64,000 nucleotides of DNA from Hemicordylus capensis (lineage: Eukaryota > Chordata > Lepidosauria > Squamata > Cordylidae). The translations under genes were made by a program, and so were the position numbers. Under the pieces are notes generated by a model. That model was not told the DNA's origin, searched no databases, and saw only the letters and a list, made by a program, of their open reading frames with translations. Below, piece after piece: positions 51,566 to 62,600 of the stretch. Location: NCBI RefSeq assembly GCF_027244095.1, contig NC_069657.1, positions 7,822,001-7,886,000 of the forward strand. Direction: 5' to 3'. Within the stretch, counting starts at the first letter, position 1; each line of letters begins with the position of its first letter.

Positions 51566-51845
51566 AGATTCTTCAGGTTTTCATCAGCCGTAGATCTGCT
51601 TCTGAGAGGTCACCCTGCCAGTCAAGCAACTGCTGACTCCTTCACAGAATCAATTGGCAGAGGGTAAGACAACTCCATGTTTAAATGCCTACACTGTCTA
51701 TTGTAAGACTTGTTATGTAAATACAAAGATGGAAGAGATGAAGGTAATGGAGTTCATAATTTTCTCCTCTCTGAGCACACTCCATCCTTGTCTGGAGCAA
51801 TTTGACCTTCAGAACAATCAGGATTGATAACATTAGCATCACCTT

Positions 51846-52112
51846 GATCACATTAGCAGGGGTTTGGATGACTTCATGGAGGAGAGGTCTATCAATGGCT
51901 ACTAGTCAGAGGGCTGTGGGCCACCTCCAGCCTCAAAAGCAGGATGCCTCTGAGTACCAGTTGCAGAGGAGTAATGGCAGGAGAGAGGGCACGCCCTCAA
52001 CTCCTGTCTGTGGCTTCCAGCGGCATCTGGTGGGCCACTGTGTGCAACAGGATGCTGGACTAGATGGGCTTTGGGCCTGATCCAGCAGGGCTGTTCTTAT
52101 GTTCTTACCTAT
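51846..52112 (+). mobile_element. CR1 LINE 3' end
   Basis: [16 protein letters not shown] frame remnant; the nucleotide motif gatgacttcatggaggagag to agcagggctgttcttatgtt matches the family. Confidence 0.75.
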
Positions 52113-53295
52113 CACATGTAAGGGGCAGGTACCCTCAAACAGCTGGGGTGATCATGGACCACATGTGCTTTTCAACAGGTGCCTCAAGAAGCAGATATAC
52201 TGAGGGGCTTTGACTCCCCAGACCACATGCAGCCTAGCTGTGCAGCAACATACCTATAAACTGTGTGCTGCAGTGCCATCACTCCTTTTCCTTATGAGTG
52301 AAAAGGTGAGCAAAATGTTTCCACTATGCTTTGATGAAAAGCTGGCCGGGCTATTGTGGGCCAAAGTTGCTTTGGGGGGCAGGATCTCGATGGCTGCTTG
52401 CCCACCCAACTTGGCCCAACCCCTAATGTGAAGGCCGAGTGCCACATGTCTAAAGTGCCGTAAGGGAAGCATCTACATAAGATTCAGCAGCAGCTTATTC
52501 TGAGTTACATTTGAAGACTGGCCCAAGGTTTCATGAAACTGGCCTGCTAGGACCTGCCTCTGTAGCAGCGGAAATGCTTCTCCAAGCTGACTCAAACCCA
52601 AGGTTTGCTTTTCTCAGTGTACCCTTTCAACCAACGGAATATCCTGCCTAGTTGCCATTTCTCACACTTGTGTAGGAAGCTTGGCTCCAGAGCGAACTCC
52701 GGCCACTGAATCCAGTGTCTTGCCCCATGTGGGAAAATGTGTTAATTTTTGGAACAGCAGGTTAGATCATAAATATTAAATAAAGTATTTATTTAATAGG
52801 CAAGGATCAAACCATCGTTGTTGGTAACAGATAGCAATTTCAAACAAGATTCATGGAGTGCCTACAGTGGGAACTAAGAACATCCACAGGGGCTTTTACC
52901 AAGCAGTGCATCTTCAGGGCTCATGGTAACCTGCTCCTCAAAGCAGAAGCTACTTTCTCTGCTTTATCCCACTTGTGCAAATGTGAAGCTGGCTTGATGT
53001 GAACTCAACCACTAGCTTAGGGCCCCTCCCATGTGCTTCTGCTTGTCCCTCTGTTAAAAAATGGATGTGTGTGTTCAAAGACTTTACATTTCACCTTTTC
53101 ATCCTGTCACTGTGATGCTCAAGGCATCGGACCACAATTTACACACACCCACACCCTTCCTCCCTCCCTCTCATGGGCCAGGCCCACAAATCTTGGCCCG
53201 CTGTATCATCTCAGGGGAAGAATGCTCATCGTGATTTTTGCAACATCTACCCTCATCTAACAGAGATGGAAAACAGGTGAGAGCATGGTTGCACG
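52113..53295. other. ATG14-FBXO34 intergenic stretch, nothing recognised
   Basis: Mixed sequence without gene or clear repeat. An AT palindrome (attaaataaagtatttattt) is at about 52776. Confidence 0.4.
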
Positions 53296-53488
53296 TACTG
53301 TTCCCTCTAAGGTGTGTGCATGTGCGCTCACAAGTTTTTCACTGTCCGCTCAGTTAATTTTAGATCCCGCTCAGGTTGAATCAGGAAGGCCCCACGCTGA
53401 ATGCAGGTGCACACACGCTGCCTTGATACTACTGCCTAGAACCAAACTCATTCTGCACAGAGATGAAAAAAATTACGAGGGACCACTG
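53296..53488. mobile_element. hAT MITE family F, copy 4
   Basis: TACTGTTCCCTCTAAGGTG at the left; ACGAGGGACCACTG at the right; GTTGCACG/GTTCCACT flanks, only partly alike. Confidence 0.75.
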
Positions 53489-54291
53489 GTTCCACTTACA
53501 GCTCTCTGTGTGATCCCCTTCTTTATCCCTATCCCTCAACAGTTAAAACTGCAGTTCTTTTTGCCCAGGGTCAGGGTAACAATGGTTGCGCTCCCTCCAT
53601 GAGATAATCTTTGGAGGACATTCCTGCCCACTTCCATTTCCATTCCCCTAACATCATCAATACAATTCAATAGCAGTTTCTGTGTTATTAAAAGCTATTA
53701 AAACAGCATTGCAAATGTGGCCATTGTAGGCCTGGGGAATCAGGGCCATAAAAGCACGATCACACACTGAACGCTGAAAGTTTTGTGACGCTCTTCCCTC
53801 TTTTCCAACGCTAGGGGTGGTGATCTTGTCAAAAGCCACAATGAGCATTTGCCTGCCCAGATGGTACTGACCACTAGCTGGCTCATGTAGTAATGAGCCA
53901 AACGCAGCAGATAAAATTTACAGCGAGCCAGGAGAGAAGAGACACTACAGATGTACCACTGCAAAACTACTGTCGGAATGCCACTGGGGAGGGGGCCAGC
54001 CAGATAGCCCAGGGACAGCAACTGCCGGAGCACCGATCAATGTTGATAGTCACATGAGAATGCTGATAAGTCCGGATGTGTTTTGTTAGTGTCTGAACAC
54101 TTGAACAGGCTTCAGTGAATGCTGAAGGTCACTTGTGTGAGGGCTGGTATTCACTGACATGAGTCCAGAACAAGGGGAAATGTAGATGGGTTTCTGGATA
54201 TTTGCAGCTTTCATCTGAGATTGCTGACAGTCATATGTGAATGCTGTTAATTGCCAAATGCAGGCCGTTTGCCACACAGGCTTAAAGAAGA
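53489..54291. other. Intergenic stretch, nothing recognised
   Basis: Unclassified sequence between two MITEs; no gene. Confidence 0.35.
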
Positions 54292-54477
54292 TACCATATT
54301 TCCCCAAATAGAAGATGACTCTGAATTTAAGATCACCTTAAAAACAGAGGTCAAATAGAGGTTATAACTGTATTTACCCAAAAGGAAGAGGATTCTGAAT
54401 TTAAGTCAAGCCCTTGATTTCTAACATCAAAGAACTTGGGGGGGGGGAGTGAGTCTCAGAATCAGGTAAATACGGTA
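54292..54477. mobile_element. TA-flanked MITE, copy 1
   Basis: TACCATATTTCCCCAAATAG at the left; AATCAGGTAAATACGGTA at the right. An internal near-copy of the terminus (ctgtatttacccaaaagg) lies mid-element. The body matches 61446-61633. Confidence 0.75.
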
Positions 54478-54649
54478 TATATAACTTTATAAAAACAACT
54501 TATTTTCTACACCTCAAAAATCCCCCATCTGTTTACCTGCAGAACATATTCATGCAGTGTGAATGTTTCCCAGATTTTACTGTAGGGCAGGGAGGGGAAG
54601 AGTGGAGAAAAAGAAGAGATTTACCAAGAGGCCCGTTTAGAATGCACAT

Positions 54650-54655
54650 TTTATT
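54650..54655 (-). terminator. FBXO34: FBXO34 polyadenylation signal
   Basis: AATAAA on the minus strand, about 600 bp downstream of the FBXO34 stop. It is the first canonical signal after the gene. Confidence 0.55.
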
Positions 54656-54865
54656 TAAGTAAAAAAACAAAAACCAGATAAGGTGAGCAAAGTAGATGAG
54701 AGCTTTCCTTAATACTCCTTACTAAACAATACCTTCCCTGTTTGCTGCCATTGGAAGAGATAACAAATATTTGTTCTAGTCTAGTTTTAAGGTTGTCCAG
54801 TTAAACCATCTTTTTTGAAGAGTCACCTTTACCTATTTAGAGTTTCTTTTCAGAAACATTTTTAA

Positions 54866-54917
54866 TATATATATATATATATTTGTGTGTATATATATAT
54901 ATATGTATATATTATAC
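54866..54917. repeat. (TA)n/(TG) microsatellite in the FBXO34 3' UTR
   Basis: An alternating TA run broken by tttgtgtg; compound microsatellite. Confidence 0.85.
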
Positions 54918-55250
54918 AGGATATACAGATTCCAAAACGTGACATTTTAAACACGGGACTGTAGCCGCAACACTGTAGCTGCATTGTAGCACGTAGCGTT
55001 GTTCCACCAGCAGTCAAGACACTCTTACAGACGTGGAGATTCTAGAGTGTTATGTACACGGAGGGGCTAAACACGATCTCTCCTCTAAACGGTAAAGGCT
55101 CTTGTGATTTAAAGGATGTAGAGTTTCCTAGCCCTGTGGGAGGAGGAAAGAAAAGCCACCCACAAACTATATACAGTGTAAACAGCACAAGGCGTGAAAT
55201 TCTCCTCCCACTAAGGACTGAGGCTCCCGTGGAAATCACACGGGGGCAAG

Positions 55251-57386
55251 CTAACAGTCCTCATCCAGCTCCCTGGGCTTCTTGTGAAGAGCACGGTTAA
55301 AGCTGTGGCAGGCAGGGACCCAGTGATTGTCGTGAAGGCCGAGCTTGCAGCCGGGGATGTTCTTCTGGGAGCGGTGGCAGCACATCCAGTACCCGGGCCC
55401 GTACGGCAAAGCTTGGCAATAGGGCTTGGGGTGCCACCGGCACAGAGAGACGTCCCCTTTGACGTACTTCTTCTTGCACTGCTTGCAGGGGTCCTCCCGG
55501 TAGCGTGGGTCGCGGACCCAGCGGGAGTCTGCCGGCCTGATATTGTAGTACTCAATGATAAATCGGAAATAGCCACAAGTGCATTTGAGGGCCACCAGGC
55601 TCCTGGTGGGCAGCAACCCAAAGATCTTCACGATGATATGATGGGGCAGGAAGACCAGATACTGCTGGGGCTCCAGGAGCTGCTGGATCTTAAACCTGGT
55701 CTCCAGAAAGTCATGAGACCTCTGCCTCTTTAAGCGGGAGGAACCCAGGGCCTGCACGGCGTTTTCTGTGGGAGATGCCCGTGCCTCCTCGGAAACGCCG
55801 TTTCTTGTGCAAGGTTGATCGGCAGAGGGAGCTGCCTTTCCTCGAGCACCCACCTGACCCTCCTCCACCGCAGCCGCCTCTGGCCGCACATGCTCTTGGT
55901 GGCTTTCTGATTCAGACAACAGCAAGAACAACCTCCCCGGAAGAGAATCCTCGGCAAAGCTGGCGCCAGAGAGCTGGGTTTTCTTGCCCCCTTGATCTGT
56001 CTTGGTGACAGAGATGCTAATACTTAAGGGCTCTTTCGCCTGTAGAGCTGAATTCAGATCAGGAAGAGCTATTGGCTCTTTGGGGGTACAATCAACAGTC
56101 ACAGCAATTTTGCTATGCAAGGAATGTGGAGGTGTTAGAGCAGCTTCGGGATATGTGGCGTGGGGAGGCTTTGTGGTCTTCCGAGAATCGCACCAGCTGC
56201 CAGGTGTGGCGGAGGCACCCTGGTCAAGCTTTGAATCGGCCTTCCCCATGTGGGAACCTGCAAGTGAAGATGACTGGCCAGAAGACAGATCTGCCCATAA
56301 GTTGTCTTCCACTGAAGAACCATGCTTTGCTCGCCACCCGTCTTCCTCCCCGCCATTTTCTTCCTGGTTGAGGACCCCAGAGGACACTTTGCCGGTCTCA
56401 TTGTCCGATGGTGTTCCACTCACCAGCAGCACGCGGCCCACGTTCCGCCGGAAACTGTTGTTTCGGGATAGGCCCCCGGCTTCGCGTTCGCTCTGGCGCC
56501 TCAGGCACTCGGATTCCAGCTTTGCCACCATGTCCAACACGCGCACGGGCTCAGTTGGCTGCTGCTCTCCATCACCGCTACTGCTGACGACAACCCTAGA
56601 AGTTGCCTTTTCGGAGTGAATCTCATAAGCCCCCAAGTTGGGAAATGGGCCTGAGGCGAGAACAGCAGATTTGGGCTGCCCTGGACACCTGGTCACAGCA
56701 GAGGCACTGGGGCAGTTCTTGGTGCAGTCTGCCAGCAAGACACCTGCTCTTTGTTCCAGGAAAGCGACCATCTCAATGACCGACAGGGGTCGGCCCGGGA
56801 AGCCCCCGTCCCCACTGTCGTTCACATTATGGACAGAGCAGTGCTCAATTCCGCAGGCAAATGGCTCAGGTTGGTAGCACCTTCCGCTGGCCTCTCTCAT
56901 CCTTTCCAAGTGGACTTTCGCCTTCTTGAGGTCCAGTGACTTTTTCCGGCGTTTCGTCGCCCGCCCATCGATGTCCCAGGTGCTCTTGTTCTTCATGGAG
57001 AATACCCTGTGGTCGCTGCATTGCTGGGTCGCAAAGAAGGCAATCTTCTCCTTGGTATTGCCTGGCTTCACGACTGCCCAGATATCCAGTGGCCCCTCTT
57101 CATCATCCCCCTGGTGGATGGTGGCAGGCAAGGAAGGCTTCTTCTCCTTAACACTCGGCCCTTCTGCATGAGCTTTGCTGCTGTTCCTACTGCAGATCGT
57201 GTTGGGAGAAAGACTCCCCAGTGGCTTCCGGAGAGAGGGGTTTGGGAAGAGGCTTGGCTGGGTGCAGTTATGTTTCTCCTCTTTGGCCAGCCTCTGTTGG
57301 CTCATGGGTGGGCTCTGTGGAGGGTCCTGGCTTATTTCAAGAGACCACTCTTTCTTCTGGTACTTGAGATATGGCTTCAAGTGCAT
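55251..57386 (-). CDS. FBXO34: FBXO34, F-box only protein 34, single coding exon (711 aa)
   Basis: FBXO34 is a substrate adaptor of SCF (SKP1-CUL1-F-box) ubiquitin ligases; its targets are poorly known. The ORF runs from ATG at 57386 (MHLKPYLKYQKKEWSLEIS) to TAG at 55253. The reading frame stays open upstream to 57452, but a strong acceptor (tttctag, exon starts 57396) separates that part, and orthologues start at MHLKPY. Conserved blocks in order: GPLDIWAVVKPGNTKEKIAF, DIDGRATKRRKK (basic, NLS-like), CYQPEPFACGIEHCSVH, RPLSVIEMVAFLEQRA, LSRNNSFRRNVGRVLL, the F-box at about residues 570-616 (QYLVFLPHHIIVKIFGLL), then a Cys/His-rich tail (CKQCKKKYVKGDVSLCRWHP, MCCH, CKLGLHDNHW). The middle (about 330-540) is low-complexity and diverged. 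It converges with ATG14; upstream non-coding exons are outside the window. Confidence 0.97.
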   Translation of the reverse strand: MHLKPYLKYQKKEWSLEISQDPPQSPPMSQQRLAKEEKHNCTQPSLFPNPSLRKPLGSLSPNTICSRNSSKAHAEGPSVKEKKPSLPATIHQGDDEEGPLDIWAVVKPGNTKEKIAFFATQQCSDHRVFSMKNKSTWDIDGRATKRRKKSLDLKKAKVHLERMREASGRCYQPEPFACGIEHCSVHNVNDSGDGGFPGRPLSVIEMVAFLEQRAGVLLADCTKNCPSASAVTRCPGQPKSAVLASGPFPNLGAYEIHSEKATSRVVVSSSGDGEQQPTEPVRVLDMVAKLESECLRRQSEREAGGLSRNNSFRRNVGRVLLVSGTPSDNETGKVSSGVLNQEENGGEEDGWRAKHGSSVEDNLWADLSSGQSSSLAGSHMGKADSKLDQGASATPGSWCDSRKTTKPPHATYPEAALTPPHSLHSKIAVTVDCTPKEPIALPDLNSALQAKEPLSISISVTKTDQGGKKTQLSGASFAEDSLPGRLFLLLSESESHQEHVRPEAAAVEEGQVGARGKAAPSADQPCTRNGVSEEARASPTENAVQALGSSRLKRQRSHDFLETRFKIQQLLEPQQYLVFLPHHIIVKIFGLLPTRSLVALKCTCGYFRFIIEYYNIRPADSRWVRDPRYREDPCKQCKKKYVKGDVSLCRWHPKPYCQALPYGPGYWMCCHRSQKNIPGCKLGLHDNHWVPACHSFNRALHKKPRELDEDC

Positions 57387-57396
57387 GCCAGATATT
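57387..57396 (-). other. FBXO34: FBXO34 5' UTR remainder and splice acceptor
   Basis: On the minus strand a CT-repeat polypyrimidine tract and ttttctag end at 57397. Ten nucleotides of 5' UTR (aatatctggc) then precede the ATG. The coding exon is therefore spliced to an upstream non-coding exon beyond the window. Confidence 0.75.
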
Positions 57397-58532
57397 CTAG
57401 AAAAGAAAACGAGAGAGAGAGAGAGATGTTCAGAAAAAACAACACATGGCAACTGTTGCTAGTTTCCAGGTGTACTGGGACCAGTTCAGGCCATGCTCCA
57501 TCTGCCTGGCCCACCCTATGCATTACGAGGACACGCACACTCCAGGAGCATCCACATCCTTCCCCGCTCTCAGCACATGGGGTCACGTCTCCCTAACTGC
57601 GTGGCAGGACACTAATCTGAACCAGTGTTTCTCAACCTTTTAAGTACCTCTCAACTTGCACCGAACGTCTTGCCACTGTTTCGAGAGGAGGAAAGGGGGG
57701 GGGAGGGGGAGAGCGAGAAAGAGTGCAGAGGTAAGACAGGGACAGGTAGCAACCCTAATTGTGGGGCTGATCCTTAGTAAGAAGGAAGATTGTGGCTGCG
57801 CAATAACTGGGATTGTAGCTACGTGCCTGTGAAGGTTTTGAACTTTCTCCACTAAATGCCTTTTGCAGGGAGGGGAGATGCATGTTCCTCTACTCCAACG
57901 CTGCACATTTGACTGGGAATTACTTTCTTCTAAATCTGTAGATGTTCTTTTTTACAAGAAAATGATCCATTTGAGCACCCTCACAAGGAGTGGAACCCAA
58001 GGTCTTGGGCTTCAGGGTAGGCCACAAGGGTGCTTGCGAGAAGCAAGAAGACATCCTGGATGGGGGGGGTGGGACGGAGGGAGCATCAGACACAGACACA
58101 GACAGGCCCACGCTGCCCCACTCTGAAATGACTGTTGGGAGCAGCGACAGGCTGCACCTCGCTCTCCACGGTCAACGGGGACTGTGCCAAGTATGAGTCA
58201 ATGCTCGCCCAGAGAGGATGGCAGTGTTGGGTGTCAGGGGCTGGAATCAATCGCCAGGTGAGCTGCAGCAGAAAAACAAAGCCCTTTCTAAACTGGACCA
58301 GAACTCTTTCTAAATGAAACCCAGAAAGGGTTTGCACCCTTTCTAAACTGGACTAAACGCTTTCAAAACTAGACCACAGCAGAAAAGTAATCCATATTAC
58401 TAGCACAAGGGAAAATAAGTTCTAACCCTAACAGACTCTCTCTCTCTCTCTCCCCCCGCCACACACACACCAGATTCCACCCCCCCCCCACCTCCGCCAC
58501 AAAGCCCCTCAGCTCATGTCAAGTGAGAAGAC
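57397..58532. other. FBXO34: Start of the FBXO34 5' intron (in genomic order)
   Basis: Intron sequence directly before the coding exon on the minus strand. A hAT-like terminus (cagtgtttctcaacctttta) is at 57623. 58140-58410 has short repeats of ctttctaaactggac. No exon is recognised. Confidence 0.45.
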
Positions 58533-58664
58533 CAGGGGCGTAGCAAGGTTGGAGTGAGCCCAGAGACAAGATTTTAAAATGGGCCCCCCCTCCCTCACTG
58601 AAGCTCAGCTCATGAAGTAAAGAAATCTTAAATGAGGCTGAAGAGTGGTAACAAAAAGCATAGC

Positions 58665-58748
<84 letters not shown>

Positions 58749-59027
58749 GTGCCACAATAGAGCATCATCCTAAATATTTTTTTTTTAAGGTTTTGTAAAT
58801 GGTGGACGATGCAAGTCATTTAATTGTACTAGAGAAAGATGCTGTTTTGGTAGCTCCAGGTCTTAACACTCCCATCCATTTCGGAGGATGAATACAACCA
58901 AAGGAAGCCCGGGCGGGTGCGCGGCTGGGGGAGTCAGTCCTGTGACTTGCCTCGGGGAGGGGGGGGCAGCAAGGCAGTGGGCCCCCAGACAACTGTCTCC
59001 CCTTGCCCTATGATAGTTACACCCCTG
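58533..59027. mobile_element. Non-autonomous hAT element with intact 8-bp TSD and (CT)n expansion
   Basis: CAGGGGCGTAGCAAGG at the left; ATAGTTACACCCCTG at the right. GAGAAGAC at 58525-58532 and 59028-59035. A (CT)n tract of about 75 bp (58669-58744) sits inside; the copy at 18035 has a short (GA)n at the same place. Confidence 0.92.
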
Positions 59028-59146
59028 GAGAAGACACCACACCCGAAAAACTCCAGACGTTTGTTTACTACAGCTCTTGTTAAGAGCCCTCTGAAACCAA
59101 AATACTGAGAAATGCAGATGTTGAAATGATACAAGGTCTTAGCTCG

Positions 59147-59484
59147 GGGGTTCTCAAACTTGGGTCCTTACCAGACGTTGACTGCCTACAACTCCCATCA
59201 TGCCCAGCCCCAATTAGGGGTGTGCACAGAATCGCCAACTGCGGTCCGGCACTGGGGTGGGGTGGGGTACCTTTAAGAGCGGCAGGAGGGTTTACTTACC
59301 CCTCCTGCCGCTTTCCCGCTCTGGCACCCGTAATTCTAAGAGTAATTGGGGCAGCAGGACACCTCCCTGCCGCCCCTTTCCCGACGTTGCTTGTAAAAAT
59401 TCCCAGGCGTCCTTTGCGCGCGCGCACATCTCTGAAATGAACCGGTCTGGGCCCATCCCTAGCACCAATGGCCTTTGGCCACGT
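59147..59484. mobile_element. Fold-back hAT MITE interrupted by another MITE
   Basis: Left arm 59147-59214 (gggttctcaaacttgggtcc), continuing at 59462 (gcaccaatggcctttggcca). The right arm is mostly lost. Confidence 0.65.
59215..59461. mobile_element. hAT-like MITE, nested, with TSD
   Basis: TAGGGGTGTGCACAG at the left; GTCTGGGCCCATCCCTA at the right; GCCCCAAT/GCACCAAT flank. Internal palindrome aggagggtttacttacccct. Termini like those at 51217. Confidence 0.8.
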
Positions 59485-60119
59485 CTTATCCCATGAAAAG
59501 GTTGGTGTTTCTGTTTATACGGAAGGTAAGCCTTTTTTTGAAATGTCAGTTCAGGTTGCATTTTAAAGGCTGCACATGAATGCGATTCCAAAGGGCAAAG
59601 TGGAAAAGGCTTTTAATGAAGGAGGAGCTGGTACTGGGTCTTAATTCCGGCTTACCTAACCCTCTGGGGTTCCCAAATCCTTACCAATGTTCTATTTTCT
59701 GATGGTGCTGTCAAAGTAACCCCTCAGTAGAAAAATGGGATTTGTTAATTGCTCAAGCATATGGATATAGTGGGTGCCCCAGTTCCTTCACATCTCTGGG
59801 GCTTTCAGCATGGAGATGGGGCTACAGGACTGCCTGCCTCTGCATGGTCTGAAGGGGCAGGAAAGAGGAGAAGTCTCTTGGGGCACACAGTGGTCCTTTT
59901 TACCCTCAAAGAAGTGAAGTGGAGGGGGAAGTGTGCAACTCCAACCGCCTTCCGAGTGGGCAGACCACGGAAGTGGAATCCGTTAATTCTGTAAGTATAA
60001 TCCACTGCTACTGCTTGTATTTTGTACTGTTTTTATGCTTGTGTTCTAATTTAATTTTTTTTTAAATCATATTTGTTTTTATACTTTTTAGCTCAATATT
60101 TTAATGTGTCTTTTTTATA

Positions 60120-60200
60120 ATCTTGTTTTTAAATTTTATTGTGAGCCACCTTGGGATTTTCTTAATGAAAGGTGGGGTATAAATTTAACAACAACAATTT
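60120..60200 (+). mobile_element. LINE 3' tail fragment
   Basis: ttattgtgagccaccttggg then gaaaggtggggtataaattt and (CAA)n; typical tail hairpin. Confidence 0.5.
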
Positions 60201-60343
60201 GGATGAAATGGATGCCTTTAAAGTGTATTGATTACAGACCTCTTTGTGGAGTCTCTTGTGCCCTCTAGTGGTGACAAGGGCAACAGTTATTGAAGAATTG
60301 CTAGCAGAATGTTTGCCCAGAAAAATCTAATAATGCCTCTAAA

Positions 60344-60483
60344 GCAGGGACTGCACGACTTTGGCCCTCCTCTAGATGTAAGGCGAGAACTTCCACAGTT
60401 CCTGAGGATTGGCCACTGGGGCCTTGGAATGTTGGGAGCTGCAGTCCAGAAACAGCCGGAGGGTGGAAGTTGAATAGCCCTCC
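60344..60483. mobile_element. Fold-back MITE, diverged
   Basis: ccactggggccttggaatgt and gggagctgcagtccagaaac resemble the right arm of the fold-back family. Confidence 0.45.
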
Positions 60484-60597
60484 TAAACCAAGGGTTTCAA
60501 AATCTTCAAGTATCCAGTTAATCAAGGAGCTAGTGGTGCATAGAAATCTACAATTAATAGCTAAATGGAAAGAGGGGGGGAAACCTACACCTGTAAT

Positions 60598-60902
60598 CAG
60601 AGGAGAGCTGGTCTTGTGGTAGCAAGCATGACTTGTCCCCTTAGCTAAGCAGGCTCTGCCCTGGTTGCATTTGAATGGGAGACTAGAAGTGTGAGCACTG
60701 GGAGACATTACCCTTATGGGATGGAGCGGCTCTGGGAAGAGCAGAAGGTTCCAAGTTCCCTCCCTGGCAGCATCTCCAGGACAGGACTGAGAGAGGCTCC
60801 TGCCTGCAACCTTGGAGAAGCTGCTGCCAGTGTGTGTGGACAATACTGAGCTAGATGGACCAATGGTCTGACTCAGTATATGGCAGCTTCCTATGTTCCT
60901 AT
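60598..60902 (+). mobile_element. 5S-headed Sauria-type SINE, best preserved sense copy
   Basis: gagagctggtcttgtggtag head; 5S-like agctaagcaggctctgccct ... gaatgggagac; body tggcagcatctccaggacag; tail gcagcttcctatgttccta. Confidence 0.88.
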
Positions 60903-61445
60903 AAATCTTTATACAACAGTCGTGAAGCACTGGCGAGCAAAAGTGGGGAGGGGGGACCCTCTGTTGATTATTGCAATTGTGCCCCCAAACAATACAGGCC
61001 AGAACATACAGAACCACTTAGTGGCAATTCTTTGAAAATTAAATGGGCACTTCTCTTCTACTACCGTCAGAAGAAGAAATGACTGTAACCGAACCCCAAT
61101 GCCTGATGTTGAAACAAGAAATAGAAAGTGAAAGGCCTGTGATTAATGGAGTATTACAAAAGTGCAGACACAAAGTAGAAAATTTAGTTATTTATACCAT
61201 AGATGTAAATAATACCGGCACATGGTGTGCAAAGATTCATTTCATTCTTTTTATTTCTGCCAAGTATAATACCGCTCAGAGTACAATGGAAGTATGAGAC
61301 GCACTGCTCATGAACCCATTTTATGGAAATGACCTTATATCTATTCTGAGATTCAATGGAATAGTTAAGAGAGTGGTTTACTGTGATCATACACTTGTGA
61401 ACCTTAAAGTTACTGGAATACCATTAAGATGGATCCAGAAACCTT

Positions 61446-61633
61446 TACTGTATTTACCTGAATACAAGACAATTCTGAACTTAAGATGAGCTCCTTTAAA
61501 AATAGAGCTTAAATACAGGCTATACCTATATTTACTCAAAAGGAAAAGGACTCTGAATTTAAGATGACTCCCTGATTTCGAACATCAAAGAGCCTGGAAA
61601 AAACCCTAGTCTTGGATTCAAGTAAAAACAGTA
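61446..61633. mobile_element. TA-flanked MITE, copy 2
   Basis: TACTGTATTTACCTGAATAC at the left; GGATTCAAGTAAAAACAGTA at the right; body matches 54292-54477. Confidence 0.75.
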
Positions 61634-61915
61634 ATCTAAGCTAATAAGTGGGCGGCGGGGGGGGGGATGCTTTAGGAATATAAATGGCTTTGCTTATGGA
61701 TTAGCTACAAATGGTTTTGCAGTAGTATTCATTAAAGACTACTGAGGCACAAACAATATGTGGTTAATATGTTAGATGAAGGGGTGGAAGGATTATATAA
61801 TTCAAATGCAGATTCTGAAGTTCCTATAGATGGACCAGAGAAGCAAAGAAATGTTTAAGCTATGTTTTATTCACAAATGTGAACAATGAAGAGAAGTAGC
61901 TTTCTTTAGAATGGC

Positions 61916-62232
61916 ATAGGAACATAGGAAGCTGCCATATACTGAGTCAGACCATTGGTCCATCTAGCTCAGTATTGTCTACCCAGACTGGCAGCGGCTT
62001 CTCCAAGGGTGCAGGCGGGAGTCTCTCTCAGCCCTACCTTGGAGATGCTGCCAGGGAGCGAACTTGGAACCTTCTGCATGCAAGCAGGCAGGGGCTCTTC
62101 CCAGAATAGCCGCTTCCCCTAAGAGGGATGACTACATGACTACAGTGCTCACACATGTAGTCTCCTATGCAAATGCAAACCAGGGTAGACCCTGCTTAGC
62201 AAAAGGGACAATTCATGCTTGTTACCACAGTG
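61916..62232 (-). mobile_element. 5S-headed Sauria-type SINE
   Basis: taggaacataggaagctgcc to catgcttgttaccaca on the plus strand; complete body and 5S-like head. Confidence 0.85.
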
Positions 62233-62282
62233 GACTTGCAATGGATGAAGGTATGCTATAGGAAACACACACAAGTCAAAAT

Positions 62283-62352
62283 TGGCCATTGCATGAAGCA
62301 GGATGCTGGACTAGATGGGCCTTTGGCCTGATCCAGCAGGGCTTTTCTTTTA
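62283..62352 (+). mobile_element. CR1 LINE 3' terminus
   Basis: catgaagcaggatgctggac then gggcctttggcctgatccag and cagggcttttctttt; last about 70 bp only. Confidence 0.65.
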
Positions 62353-62389
62353 AATTATTTAAGAGCTCCTTGGAACAAATTCTTTTGAG

Positions 62390-62600
62390 AAGTCCATAAT
62401 GCTGGGAAAAGTTGAAGGAAAGAGAAGAAGAAGATGACCAGCGGCAAGGTGGGTGGACTCGATGACGACAGCAATGAATGCACCACTGAGACACCTGAAA
62501 GGCCAAGTGGAAGACAAATCATCCTGGAGAGAATCTATCTGTGTGGTCGCTAAGAGTCCACACCGACTCGAAGGCACTTCATCAATCAATCAATGGAACA
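62390..62600 (+). mobile_element. BovB (RTE) LINE 3' end
   Basis: In frame it reads like the BovB C-terminus (GKVEGKRRRRR, RWVDSMTTAMNAPL, VEDKSSWRESICVVAKS) and ends accgactcgaaggcacttc plus (ATCA)n. 5'-truncated. Confidence 0.75.

Larger units (their letters stand above)
54630..55250 (-). other. FBXO34: FBXO34 3' UTR
   Basis: The stretch runs from the stop codon to just past the minus-strand AATAAA at 54655-54650. It includes an AT microsatellite (54866-54917). Its extent is inferred from the poly(A) signal; a longer UTR is possible. Confidence 0.55.

Noticed and set aside
57387-57452. N-terminal extension of FBXO34 by 22 residues (MPCVVFSEHLSLSLVFF...)
   Set aside because: A strong polypyrimidine tract and AG lie between it and MHLKPY, and the extension is the translated splice acceptor region. 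Orthologues start at MHLKPY.
60610-60690. 5S rRNA gene
   Set aside because: Only the 3' half is 5S-like, and the rest is SINE body and tail. It recurs in many copies with the same fusion.
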